DNA from: Microbacterium sp. Au-Mic1
Lineage (GTDB): Bacteria > Actinomycetota > Actinomycetes > Actinomycetales > Microbacteriaceae
DNA: 64,000 nucleotides
Assembly (NCBI RefSeq): GCF_021341785.1
Contig: NZ_JAJTTF010000002.1
Location: 124,001-188,000, forward strand
Reading direction: 5' to 3'
The position numbers were made by a program, and so were the translations under genes. Below the pieces are notes generated by a model that saw nothing but the letters and a program-made list of their open reading frames with translations, searched no databases and was not told the DNA's origin. This document shows positions 46,784 through 55,214 of this stretch, one piece after another. Every line of letters begins with the position of its first letter. The first letter of the stretch is position 1.

Positions 46784-47398
46784 ATGGAGGCGAAGGCCGC
46801 GAAGCGAGCGAATGGCTTGGAGACGCAGCGCGCATTGCTGGTCGCCGCCGGAGCGGTGTTCTCGCGGATGGCGTACGCCGACGCCCGGCTGAAGGACATC
46901 GCCGAAGAAGCCGGGATCAGTCAGGGGTCGCTGTACTTCCACTTCGGGAACAAGGATGACGTGGCTCGTGCGGTCCTCGCCGTCGAGCAGGAGCGCATGG
47001 CGCAGGTCCTCTCCGACGTTCGGGCCCGTTCTGACTCCGGTCTGGACTGCATCCTCGGGCTGTTCGAGGGCCTCGCAGAGCTGATCGCGACGGATGAGCT
47101 CGTGCAGGCGGGGATCCGCCTCTCGATGCAGCCCGCGACGGGGCTGGAGGTCGACTCCAGCCCGCCCTACGCCGCGTGGGTCGATGTGGCCTCGGCCATC
47201 CTGAGCGACGGCGTCGCGGACGGATCGATGGCTGCCTCTCTCGAGGTGCGTGCGACCGCCGAGGTGTTGAACGAGATCTTCGTCGGTGCGCAGGTCCTGT
47301 CCGGGCTCGAGGACAAGTGGGCTTCCCTGCCGCGTCGGGTCGCCGTGGCGCAGGCGGGAATTCGGATGCTGCTCACGTCATCCCACCGACCGGAGTGA
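46784..47398 (+). CDS. TetR-family regulator resembling gamma-butyrolactone receptors
   Basis: 204 residues. The N-terminal helix-turn-helix (about 12-60: ETQRALLVAAGAVFSRMAYADARLKDIAEEAGISQGSLYFHFGNKDDVARAVL) is very like ArpA/ScbR-type receptors, whose signature includes GALYFHF. The ligand domain shows their pattern of an AGIRLSMQ helix, PYAAWVDVASAILSDGVADGSM, and a closing VGAQVLSGLEDKWASLPRRV. Those proteins sense gamma-butyrolactones or antibiotics and repress secondary-metabolism genes. A palindrome lies upstream. It is convergent with the protease/effector operon, so control of that operon is possible but not shown. Ribosome site GGGAGG. Confidence 0.8.
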   Translation: MEAKAAKRANGLETQRALLVAAGAVFSRMAYADARLKDIAEEAGISQGSLYFHFGNKDDVARAVLAVEQERMAQVLSDVRARSDSGLDCILGLFEGLAELIATDELVQAGIRLSMQPATGLEVDSSPPYAAWVDVASAILSDGVADGSMAASLEVRATAEVLNEIFVGAQVLSGLEDKWASLPRRVAVAQAGIRMLLTSSHRPE

Positions 47399-47419
47399 TC
47401 GTTCCCGACTGAGGGCGGG

Positions 47420-48520
47420 TCACGGAACCGAGGGAGCCGTACAGGTCAGCCCCGGCTGATACACGCCGTAGCCGCGCCCTTCCGGATCCATCGACATGCC
47501 CACGTAGTTCTTGTAGAACGCGACGTGCGCGGTGAAGCCGGTGTGCACGTGCATCATGTCCGTCGGATCGTCGTACTCCGCATAGGTGCCGAGCAGCGCG
47601 GCGCGGACCGGCTTGCCGGTCGCGGTCGCGAACTGGGCTGCGAAGGCCGACGCGTTGGCCGCGCAGAACACGTACTTCAGGAACTTGAACTTCGTCGTGA
47701 TCGTGGAGCGCGAGGGGAAGGGCGTCTTCAGGATCGGCAGCAGGAAGCCCTCGATGTAGTCGACGTCCTCCTTCACGACGCGATCGAGCGTCAACACCGT
47801 GTCGTCGTCGGTCCCGCTCGTCGCGTAGCCCTTCGCACCCTCCATCGCCCACATCGCGTGGTGGATCACCCGGGGGAACGCGCAGCCCCAGAGCCAGGAG
47901 AAGCCGTCCGTGGCGAACGCCGCCTTGAAGAGCGTGAGCGCGGCGGCGTCCTGCGTCGGCGCGACGAAGTCGTACTCGCCCCGGGAGTCCTTGTCGTTCG
48001 GATCCCGCTGGGTCGGCCCGAGCGTGGCCGTGATCGTGGTCGGTGCCCCGCCTGTGGAGGGCACGGGGATGATCGGGGAGCGGTCGTCGAAGCTGTTGAC
48101 CAGGATCAGCCCGCCCATCCAGCCGTGCCCGAAGAAGCTCACCTCCTGGAGCGTGCCCGGCGCGTTCTGGCCGATGTCGCGGACTGCCGCGTACAGATCC
48201 GTGATCGACATCACGCTGAACTGGCCCGGTTTGAAGCCCGTGCGGCTCACCCCGGCGGAGTCGGTGAACGTGCCGATGCTCGAGCGGGCGACCGCCCCGA
48301 ACGTCGCCACGACGCTCGACGTCTCGGTCTTCGTGCCGCCTGGATACGTGACGTCCACGCGCGTCACCTGGCCCGCTCGGACGTCCATCATGAGGAACCG
48401 CAGATCCGCCTTCGCGGTGTTCTGCCGCGTGAGGTACTTGCGGCGGTTCGTGGCCAGGACCTGGAAGTCCACCCCCTGGAACTCCCAGTCCACCCCGGCC
48501 ATGATGATGTGGTTGCGCAT
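47420..48520 (-). CDS. Unknown protein with a caspase-like (clan CD) His-Gly/Cys pattern
   Basis: 366 residues with no signal peptide. Two hydrophobic strands each end in a potential catalytic residue: TLQEVSFFGHGWMGG (H132-G133) and FSWLWGCAFPRVIHHAM (C213). Clan CD peptidases (caspases, gingipains, CHAT proteins) use a His-Gly after one strand and a Cys after the next, here 81 residues apart. An acidic ThrAspGlu-type loop (GPTQRDPNDKDSRGEYDF) lies between them. Other parts match nothing I know. It is the second gene of an operon, 55 bases after the 937-residue protein, with an AGGAGG ribosome site. Protease function is a hypothesis from this pattern only. Confidence 0.55.
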   Translation of the reverse strand: MRNHIIMAGVDWEFQGVDFQVLATNRRKYLTRQNTAKADLRFLMMDVRAGQVTRVDVTYPGGTKTETSSVVATFGAVARSSIGTFTDSAGVSRTGFKPGQFSVMSITDLYAAVRDIGQNAPGTLQEVSFFGHGWMGGLILVNSFDDRSPIIPVPSTGGAPTTITATLGPTQRDPNDKDSRGEYDFVAPTQDAAALTLFKAAFATDGFSWLWGCAFPRVIHHAMWAMEGAKGYATSGTDDDTVLTLDRVVKEDVDYIEGFLLPILKTPFPSRSTITTKFKFLKYVFCAANASAFAAQFATATGKPVRAALLGTYAEYDDPTDMMHVHTGFTAHVAFYKNYVGMSMDPEGRGYGVYQPGLTCTAPSVP

Positions 48521-48575
48521 GACTCGACCTCCTGCCGGTCGTCGTCGGCGACTGCCGCCCTCGGGGCGGTCGCCG

Positions 48576-51389
48576 CTAGTTCGACGGCTGCCAGTCCTCT
48601 CCGACCTTCGTCCAGGTCGGCAGCGCGTCGTCGGCGCGCAGCTTGGCGAGCGTCGTGGGCAGCCGCACCAGCCACGGGTCGCCGACCGGCACCTCGTCGC
48701 CGGGTGCTCCGGTCGCCTCCTGGATCTCCTTGACGATCGGCACGTACAGGGAGCTGGAGATGTCCGGTGCGGGTCCGCCGTTCCAGATCTCCCCGGTCTC
48801 CAGGTAGTGCACGACCGCGGCCTCGAACCCCGGCCGCACCGGGAAGACCACGCGGCCGGCGCCCGCCCTCAGGAAGTCGGCGAACTCGGTGTCGACGTCG
48901 TCGAGCAGCATCCGGTGCGACCAGGCGGGCTTCCAGCCCCAGAAGTACGGGTAGAAGAAGTAGACGACGTGCTCCCACTCGAAGGCCTGCTCGAAGAAGC
49001 GCACATACGGCATCTGCTGCTCGCTGCGCGGCAGATCCGGCTGCGGATACCCCTCGGCGGAGGTCTGCAGAGCGCCGAACGCGTCGAACTGCTGTGCGGT
49101 CAGCAGCGTGAGGCACTGCTTGCGCAGCTCCGTCGTCACGATCCGCGAGTTCCACATCGGGTTGCGGCCGGAGATGACGACGCCGGCAACGGCTGCCGCC
49201 TCGTCGAGCTGCGACTGGTAGGCCTGCTGCTTCGCGAGGTAGCCCTGGGTGAGCGCGGCGTGCGTCTTCAGCTGCCAGGCCGTCATCGCACGCGCGGTGC
49301 GCTCGCAGAAGATCTCGACGGTCGTCGCGAAGTCGCGGACCTTCCAGCCATAGGTGGCGATCGAGACGGATCCCACCTCGCCGGACATGTCCACGTACGT
49401 CGAGTCGGTGAAGACGTCGAGCGCGTTGTTGCCGATGATCAGATACCAGGCGTTGCCCGAGTAGGAGTACCACGCCGCCGTCCACAGGGCGTACTTCGCC
49501 TGGTAGCCGTCGTCGATCACGATGTCGGCCGACTTGCTGAACTCGTACGGATCCTGCGGCACGGTGCCGTCGTACGCCTTGCTGAACGTCTTGACCGGGG
49601 GCGGCGGCGCCTCGATCCCGGTGACGTCGTACTGGTGCGCCCAGAACGCGTAGTTGCCCTCTGTGACCTGCGTCGGCGTGAGGGTGAACGGCACCGGCGC
49701 GGTGAAGGTCTGCCCCTCGAGCTTGCCCTTGGTCTGCGCGACGATGAAGGCGGTGCCCGGTTCCGGCAGCGTGACGTCGAAGAGCATGCGCTTGCCGTAG
49801 TTGTAGACCTGCGCCTGCAGCACCTTGTCCACCCACTGGTACACACCGGAGATGTTGCCCGTTCCCGTGGTGTTGTCGAAGCCGTGCGAGTACTTCTCCT
49901 CGAACTCGTTCAGCGTCGTGGTCGTGCGCCGCTCGAGCACCCGGTCGACGACCTTGCTGACCGAGCGGGCGACGACGTCCTTGCTGAACTCCGACGCCTG
50001 CTTGGTCGACTCCTCCGACGAGTGGTTCGTGGCGAAGTCGGCGTTGGCCTTGACCTCCACGAACGGCCCGTACTTCGCGTCCACGGACAGACCCGCCTTG
50101 AACTGGGTGTCGTCCTTGATCGTGGAACTGGTCTCGCGGCTGAGCGAGAACCGGTCCGTCGACTGCGTGTCGCGCTCCTCCTCCTTGGTGGTCTCCTGCT
50201 CGGTGAGGATGGTGGTCTCGGTGCGCTCGAGACGCCGCGTCTCGCGGTCGAGGTGCTCGGACTTCAGCACGTTCTCGACGTGCGCGAGTTCGCCGCCCTC
50301 GTAGCGCAGGACGTGCTCCTTGACGAGCAGCAGGTCGCCGACCCCGACGGGACGGATGGATCCGTGCCCGGTCGGCATGCCGGTCGCGGGATCGCCGACG
50401 AGATCGGCGGCGCCTGAGGTCTGCACCAGCGCACTGCCCACGAGGGAGACGGCGGAGACCGCGGAGATCGGCACGGTGAGCGATGTCAGGAGCGATCCCC
50501 GCGCCTCGTCCAATGTCCGCAGCATGACGGGCAGAGGCGCGGTGGCGACGTCGAGCGACAGCCCCCGCAGGGTGCTGCGTACCGCGGTCGGCAGCTTCTG
50601 GACGGTGGTCGTGTCGAGGACCCAGGGGATCCGCGGGGTGACGGACCCGGAGCTCTCCGTGTCCGTCCGCGCGGTGCTCGTGCGCGCCGTGCCGCCGTCG
50701 CCGGCGGCTCGTGTCGTGCGGGTCTGCGGCCGGGGTGCCGCCGAACGGGTCTGCGCGGCGAAGCCCGAGGCGGAGAGCCCGCCCAGCGCGGCGATCGCAC
50801 GGTCCAGGCGATCGATCTCGGCGCGGATCCTGCCATCGTCTGGCCCGGCCGGCGCCGGAGCCGGGCCCTGCGGGGGCGTCTCGGATGCGGGTCTGTCCGT
50901 CTTCGGCAGGCTCGCCGGCATGACGAGCGGGCGCACGGCGATCTCGGGGTCGCCGTGCGCCGTCCGCGCGATGACGTCGAGACCCTGCGCGACCGTCGCC
51001 AGGCCGCGCGCGTCGGTGCCCGAGGAGTCGGAGAGCGCCTTCGCAGCGATCAGCGTGTCCTCGACGCGCTGGCGGTAGGCGGCGAAGTCCCCTCCCGATG
51101 CCACTGCCGTCGATGCGCGCCCTGTCGCTGCGAGGATCACCGCCTCCGCATCGGCGTTCGCCATGCGCGCCACCCCGACCGCGGTCGCGACGTCACGGGC
51201 CGCGACGCCCAGCGGATCCTCGGTGACGGTGCGCACCGCGGCATCGGACTGGAGGAGCGCCTTCGCCGAACGCCGAAGGGCGGACGCGCCGTCGCCGATG
51301 TCGATCGCGTGGGCGTTGAGCGTGTGCACGTCGGCCGCGGCGGGCAGATCCGCCGGACGCATCACCATGAAGCGGAACAGCTCGTTCAT
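48576..51389 (-). CDS. Large protein of unknown function with amphipathic hairpin region
   Basis: About 937 residues, no signal peptide. The N-terminal 150 residues are helical, then a Pro/Ala-rich linker (about 155-185), a helix (184-205) and a Thr/Arg-rich linker (to 250). At 345-425 is a charged stretch (HVENVLKSEHLDRETRRLERTE, then KEEERDTQSTDRFSLSRE). Residues 428-453 (TQFKAGLSVDAKYGPFVEV and following) alternate polar and apolar residues around a central YGP turn and are flanked by Ser/Thr-rich segments, like membrane-inserting hairpins of pore-forming proteins. A long aromatic C-terminal region has YFFYPYFWGWKPAW. The ATG at 51389 is preferred to in-frame starts at 51434 and 51407, because AGGGTG lies six bases before it. 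Confidence 0.6.
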   Translation of the reverse strand: MNELFRFMVMRPADLPAAADVHTLNAHAIDIGDGASALRRSAKALLQSDAAVRTVTEDPLGVAARDVATAVGVARMANADAEAVILAATGRASTAVASGGDFAAYRQRVEDTLIAAKALSDSSGTDARGLATVAQGLDVIARTAHGDPEIAVRPLVMPASLPKTDRPASETPPQGPAPAPAGPDDGRIRAEIDRLDRAIAALGGLSASGFAAQTRSAAPRPQTRTTRAAGDGGTARTSTARTDTESSGSVTPRIPWVLDTTTVQKLPTAVRSTLRGLSLDVATAPLPVMLRTLDEARGSLLTSLTVPISAVSAVSLVGSALVQTSGAADLVGDPATGMPTGHGSIRPVGVGDLLLVKEHVLRYEGGELAHVENVLKSEHLDRETRRLERTETTILTEQETTKEEERDTQSTDRFSLSRETSSTIKDDTQFKAGLSVDAKYGPFVEVKANADFATNHSSEESTKQASEFSKDVVARSVSKVVDRVLERRTTTTLNEFEEKYSHGFDNTTGTGNISGVYQWVDKVLQAQVYNYGKRMLFDVTLPEPGTAFIVAQTKGKLEGQTFTAPVPFTLTPTQVTEGNYAFWAHQYDVTGIEAPPPPVKTFSKAYDGTVPQDPYEFSKSADIVIDDGYQAKYALWTAAWYSYSGNAWYLIIGNNALDVFTDSTYVDMSGEVGSVSIATYGWKVRDFATTVEIFCERTARAMTAWQLKTHAALTQGYLAKQQAYQSQLDEAAAVAGVVISGRNPMWNSRIVTTELRKQCLTLLTAQQFDAFGALQTSAEGYPQPDLPRSEQQMPYVRFFEQAFEWEHVVYFFYPYFWGWKPAWSHRMLLDDVDTEFADFLRAGAGRVVFPVRPGFEAAVVHYLETGEIWNGGPAPDISSSLYVPIVKEIQEATGAPGDEVPVGDPWLVRLPTTLAKLRADDALPTWTKVGEDWQPSN

Positions 51390-51508
51390 CCTGATCACCC
51401 TGACTCTCATCGTGCTGGGATCCAGCGATGACAAGGAGTCAGGACGGCCGCTTCTGATACAAGCGGATCGGCCTCGCCGGCGTGCGCGTCGCCGAGGACG
51501 GACTCCGT

Positions 51509-51886
51509 TCAGAGCCGTCCGAAGACCTCAGGATCCACCGGGCGCTGCGCCCGCGGCAGCTTCGCGACGACGAGGCGATAGGCCTCGGTGACGAGCTCCT
51601 CGACCAGCCCCCGCTCGAGGCTGCCGTCGGCACGCAGCGTGATCCAGTGGCGCTTGTTCATGTGGTAGCCGGGGATGATCGCCGGGTACGTGGCGCGCAG
51701 GGCTTCGGCATCCGCCGGAGCCGACTTGAGCGTCACCCCCGTGCGGGTCGACGGCGAGAGCGCCATGAACATCAGCCCGCGCACGCGGAACACATCGACC
51801 TCGGGTCCGAACGGCTGATCCACCGTGACGCCGGGGAGCTCGTCGGCGCGCGCCTGCACCCAGTCCTGCATGTCGTCGCCTGTCAT
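51509..51886 (-). CDS. MmcQ/YjbR family protein
   Basis: 125 residues, the normal size of the family. Characteristic segments: LPGVTVDQPFGPEVDVFRVRGLMFMALS (about 15-42), VTLKSAPADAEALRATYPAIIPGYHMNKRHWITLRADGSL (49-88), and VEELVTEAYRLVVAKLP. The fold resembles a double-wing DNA-binding domain, but the function is not established. An upstream in-frame ATG at 51940 exists, but MTGDDMQDWVQARADELPG at 51886 is the family start and follows an AAAGGG site. It lies 119 bases upstream of the 937-residue protein gene on the same strand and is probably independent of it. Confidence 0.82.
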   Translation of the reverse strand: MTGDDMQDWVQARADELPGVTVDQPFGPEVDVFRVRGLMFMALSPSTRTGVTLKSAPADAEALRATYPAIIPGYHMNKRHWITLRADGSLERGLVEELVTEAYRLVVAKLPRAQRPVDPEVFGRL

Positions 51887-52038
51887 GCGCTGAGCCCTTT
51901 CGTCCGCACGGGTCCGGATCCGGATCCTCGAGTTCATCATGCCGTGCGTCGGGGACGCCGGTGCGAGGAGCGCGGCTCTGTACGCGTCTCGGATTTCGGC
52001 GGATCATGGGGCGGGAGCCGAACGAACGGGAGTCGAGC

Positions 52039-52470
52039 ATGTCCGAGGATCATGTGGCCACAGCGAGCATCACGATCGATGCATCCCCCGACCGCGTGTG
52101 GGAGGTGCTGACAGACCCCGATGCGGTCCGGGAGTTCATGTTCGGCACCACGGTCGTCACGGACTGGACCGTCGGGGCGCCGATCCGCTGGCAGGGGGAG
52201 TGGGAGGGGCGCGCCTATGAGGACAGGGGTGTGATCCTGGAGGCCGACCCGGGCCGGCGGCTCGTCTGCACGCACTTCAGCCCGCTCACCGGGAAGCCGG
52301 ACGTCCCGGAGAACTACCACACGCTGACCTGGACGATCAGCGGGGACCGCCCGGTCGAGTTCACGCTGAGTCAGGACAACAACCCCGATGAGGCGGCGGC
52401 CCTGCACTCGACGACGATGTGGGACAGCCTCGTGCGCACCGTGAAGGACATCGCCGAGCGACAGGGCTGA
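52039..52470 (+). CDS. SRPBCC (AHSA1-like) domain protein
   Basis: 143 residues covering one START/Bet v 1-like domain: an N-terminal strand ATASITIDASPDRVWEVLTDPDAVREFMFGTTVVTDWTVGAPIRWQGEWEGRAYEDRGVILEADPGRRLVCTHFSP, a central beta sheet, and a C-terminal helix (LHSTTMWDSLVRTVKDIAERQG). Members bind hydrophobic ligands or assist Hsp90 (AHSA1), but small bacterial ones have unknown ligands. The ATG at 52039 is chosen because GGGAG lies nine bases upstream and the domain starts at once. It is divergent from the YjbR gene. Confidence 0.85.
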   Translation: MSEDHVATASITIDASPDRVWEVLTDPDAVREFMFGTTVVTDWTVGAPIRWQGEWEGRAYEDRGVILEADPGRRLVCTHFSPLTGKPDVPENYHTLTWTISGDRPVEFTLSQDNNPDEAAALHSTTMWDSLVRTVKDIAERQG

Positions 52471-52613
52471 GCACAGGAACGGGAACGCGCCGCGGATCCA
52501 TTGCCCTCGGTCCAGAAAACGTGCCATCCTCGGTACCACGTCAGCGCCGATGCTCCGAGCCGTCCTGCGACCCGCCCCACCGGTGACACGGGTGAACGAC
52601 AGGGGGGAATCGC

Positions 52614-54332
52614 ATGTCGCAGACCGATGCCGGCAATCTCACGCACGCCGAAGACCACGGCGCAGAGCACGACGCGGAGCAGGCCGGGTACAAGAAGAGC
52701 CTGAACCGCCGCCAGGTGCAGATGATCGCGATCGGCGGTGCGATCGGGACGGGCCTGTTCCTGGGATCCGCCTCCCGGCTGCACAGCAACGGCCCCGCGC
52801 TCGTGCTCAGCTACGCGTTCGTCGGCGTCATCGCCTACTTCCTCATGCGTGCGCTCGGAGAGCTCGTGCTGTATCGCACCACGTCCGGCGCCTTCGTGTC
52901 GTGGATGCGCGAGTTCTTCGGAGAGAAGGCCGCGTACTACACGGGCTGGATGTACTGGACGAACTGGGCGCTCACCGGCATCGCCGAGCTCAGCGCCGTC
53001 GGCCTCTACATCCAGTACTGGTGGCCCCAGATGCCCACGTGGGCGACGGTGCTCATCGCACTCGCCGTCGTGCTGGTCGTCAACCTGCTCTCCGCGAAGG
53101 CCTTCGGCGAGTTCGAGTTCTGGGCATCGGTGCTCAAGGTCACCGCGATCATCGTCTTCCTCGTGGTCGGCATCATCGTCGTCGCGTTCAGTTTCGACGT
53201 CGGCGGTCATCGCGCGGGGATCCAGAATCTCTGGTCCAACCCCGGCGGGTTCTGGCCCACCGGCGACGGGTTCGCCTGGTACGGGCCGATCATCGTGATG
53301 TCCGGCGTCGTCTTCGCGTACGCGGCCATCGAGATGGTCGGCATCGCGGCGGGCGAGATGGAGGATCCGAAGCGCGAGGTGCCGAAGGCCGTGAACGCGG
53401 TCATCGTCCGCATCGGCGTCTTCTACTGCGGCGCGCTGCTGCTGCTGGTCTGCATCCTGCCGACGAGCGAGTTCACTCCGGGCATCAGCCCGTTCGTGAC
53501 CGTGTTCGGGCGGATGGGCATCCCGTGGATGGCCAACGTGATCCAGGCGATCCTCATCGTCGCGGCGATGTCGTCGCTGAACTCCGGGCTGTACACGACC
53601 GGGCGGGTGCTGCGCAGTCTCGGCATGGCGAAGCAGGCCCCGGGCTTCACGCTGAAGATGAGTCAGTCCGGCGTCCCGTGGGCCGGCATCGTGATGACCG
53701 CGGTCGTCTACGTGTTCGGATCCATCCTGAACGCGGTGAGCCCCGACGCCTTCGAGATCGCGCTGGAGGCGGCCTCGATCGCGGTGGTGTTCACCTGGGG
53801 CACGATCTTCATCTGCCAGCTGCGTCTGCGAAGACTGAGCGACCGGGGCGTGCTGCCGCCGAGCACGTTCCGCGCGCCCGGCACGCCGTGGACGAGCTAC
53901 CTGGGGCTTGCCTTCCTCGTGTTCGTGATCGTCGGCATGGCGATCTCGGGCTGGCAGGCGTCGCCGTACTTCTGGCACAAGACCGGATTCGTCGTGGTGG
54001 TCGTCGGGATCCCGGTGCTGCTCGTGATCTTCGAGCTCGGCTGGCTGATCGTGAAGGGGCGGGTCGTCGCGCACACCGACGGCCGGATGCTCAGCAAGTG
54101 GACCGACACGGGCCTGCGCTATCCGCCTCGGGAACCCGGCCCGCGCACCGAATCGATCGCCGCCATCGGCACCGTCCAGTTCGACGTGCACGAGCGCGAT
54201 GAGGACGAAGCGGACCACCACGGCATCGACATCGGACCCGTCGAGATCGAAGCGCACGAATGGGACAACCTCGAGGAGCCGGACAAGAACCCGCATGAGG
54301 GCGGGACCGGCAAGAGCGAAGGGGGACGGTGA
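52614..54332 (+). CDS. Amino-acid permease (APC superfamily, CycA/AnsP-like)
   Basis: 572 residues, about 12 transmembrane helices between residues 25 and 460. The amino-acid transporter signature is clear: SLNRRQVQMIAIGGAIGTGLFLGSASRLHSNGPALVLSY, then ALGELVLYRTTSGAFVSWMREFFGEKAAYYTGWMYWTNW and EMVGIAAGEMEDPKREVPKAVNAV. This suits a D-serine/D-alanine/glycine or aspartate/asparagine proton symporter. A hydrophilic C-terminal tail of about 90 residues (from about 482), rich in Asp/Glu/His, is longer than in E. coli CycA. The gene is followed after one base by an ABC-type binding lipoprotein, an odd pairing. Confidence 0.9.
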   Translation: MSQTDAGNLTHAEDHGAEHDAEQAGYKKSLNRRQVQMIAIGGAIGTGLFLGSASRLHSNGPALVLSYAFVGVIAYFLMRALGELVLYRTTSGAFVSWMREFFGEKAAYYTGWMYWTNWALTGIAELSAVGLYIQYWWPQMPTWATVLIALAVVLVVNLLSAKAFGEFEFWASVLKVTAIIVFLVVGIIVVAFSFDVGGHRAGIQNLWSNPGGFWPTGDGFAWYGPIIVMSGVVFAYAAIEMVGIAAGEMEDPKREVPKAVNAVIVRIGVFYCGALLLLVCILPTSEFTPGISPFVTVFGRMGIPWMANVIQAILIVAAMSSLNSGLYTTGRVLRSLGMAKQAPGFTLKMSQSGVPWAGIVMTAVVYVFGSILNAVSPDAFEIALEAASIAVVFTWGTIFICQLRLRRLSDRGVLPPSTFRAPGTPWTSYLGLAFLVFVIVGMAISGWQASPYFWHKTGFVVVVVGIPVLLVIFELGWLIVKGRVVAHTDGRMLSKWTDTGLRYPPREPGPRTESIAAIGTVQFDVHERDEDEADHHGIDIGPVEIEAHEWDNLEEPDKNPHEGGTGKSEGGR

Positions 54333-54333
54333 C

Positions 54334-55158
54334 ATGCGCCGTCTCAGCGCCGTCGCGCTCGGCCTCGTCGCCGCATCGGTGCTCGTCGCGGGCTGCTCCT
54401 CCGCGACCCCGCAGAACACCGGCGACAACAGCGCGACCGGTTCCGGCACGCTCACGATCGGCATCGCCGACGATCTGCCGGGGGTGAGCCTCAAGACCGA
54501 GTCCGGGTACGCGGGCTTCGACATCGACACGGCCAACTACGTCGCGGGCAAGCTCGGCGTGCCGACGAAGAACATCACGTGGCAGCGCATCGACCAGGAC
54601 GAGCGGGTGAGCGCGCTCACCTCGGGCAAGGTCGACCTCGTCGTCTCGACCTTCTCGATCACGGCCGAACGGGAGAAGGAGATCGCCTTCGCGGGGCCGT
54701 ACTTCGTGGCCCATCAGGATCTGCTCATCCGCCGCAACGACGACACGATCACCGGTCCGGAGACCCTGGACGGGAAGAAGGTGTGCGCGGCCGCCGGCAC
54801 GACCTCGATCGACTACCTCACGTCGCACTATCAGGGGAAGATCACCGTCGTGAAGGTGCCGTCCTGGTCCGAATGCGTTCGCGATCTGGCGGCGGGCACG
54901 GTCGATGCGGTGTCGACCGACGACCTCATCCTCGCCGGCTTCGCGACCCAGCCCGAGTACAAGGGCGTGCTGCGCGTGATCGGCAAGGGCTTCACCGACG
55001 AGAACTACGGCGTCGGTCTCAAGCAGGGCGACAACAGGCTCGACACGGTGCGCGCCGCGCTCAAGGAGTTCATCTCCTCCGGCGCGTGGAAGAAGTCCCT
55101 GGACGCGAACATCGCCCCGTCCGGCTACGCGATCCCGGCTCCGCCCTCGGTGAAGTAG
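54334..55158 (+). CDS. Orphan glutamate-type (family 3) substrate-binding lipoprotein
   Basis: 274 residues. Lipoprotein signal MRRLSAVALGLVAASVLVAGCSS, lipid Cys at about 21. The mature protein is a family 3 amino-acid-binding protein: GTLTIGIADDLPGVSLKTESGYAGFDIDTANYVAGKLG, VSALTSGKVDLVVSTFSITAEREKEIAFAGPYFVAHQDLLIRR and the closing GVGLKQGDNRLDTVRAALKEF. It resembles GluB of glutamate importers, yet no permease or ATPase follows; a terminator does. It starts one base after the amino-acid permease stop, so the two are co-translated. It may act as an accessory receptor or use an ABC permease encoded elsewhere. Confidence 0.88.
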   Translation: MRRLSAVALGLVAASVLVAGCSSATPQNTGDNSATGSGTLTIGIADDLPGVSLKTESGYAGFDIDTANYVAGKLGVPTKNITWQRIDQDERVSALTSGKVDLVVSTFSITAEREKEIAFAGPYFVAHQDLLIRRNDDTITGPETLDGKKVCAAAGTTSIDYLTSHYQGKITVVKVPSWSECVRDLAAGTVDAVSTDDLILAGFATQPEYKGVLRVIGKGFTDENYGVGLKQGDNRLDTVRAALKEFISSGAWKKSLDANIAPSGYAIPAPPSVK

Positions 55159-55166
55159 CGGCGGGA

Positions 55167-55210
55167 CGACGACGCCCTCCGTCCCGACGCCGGGACGGAG
55201 GGCGTCGTCG
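55167..55210. terminator. Very strong bidirectional terminator
   Basis: A perfect 19-bp stem (55167-55185 with 55192-55210, six-base loop GACGCC) between the convergent binding-protein and 5'-nucleotidase genes. Confidence 0.85.
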
Positions 55211-55214
55211 GCGA

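Noticed and set aside
44633..47400. Prophage or integrative element with attachment repeats at tRNA-Gln
   Set aside because: No second copy of the tRNA 3' end and no integrase, capsid or relaxase gene was found, so only a small island is claimed.
47910..50417. 835-codon plus-strand frame opposite the 937-residue protein
   Set aside because: Arg/Leu/Val-rich shadow. The minus-strand gene has a ribosome site, varied composition and coupled gene order.
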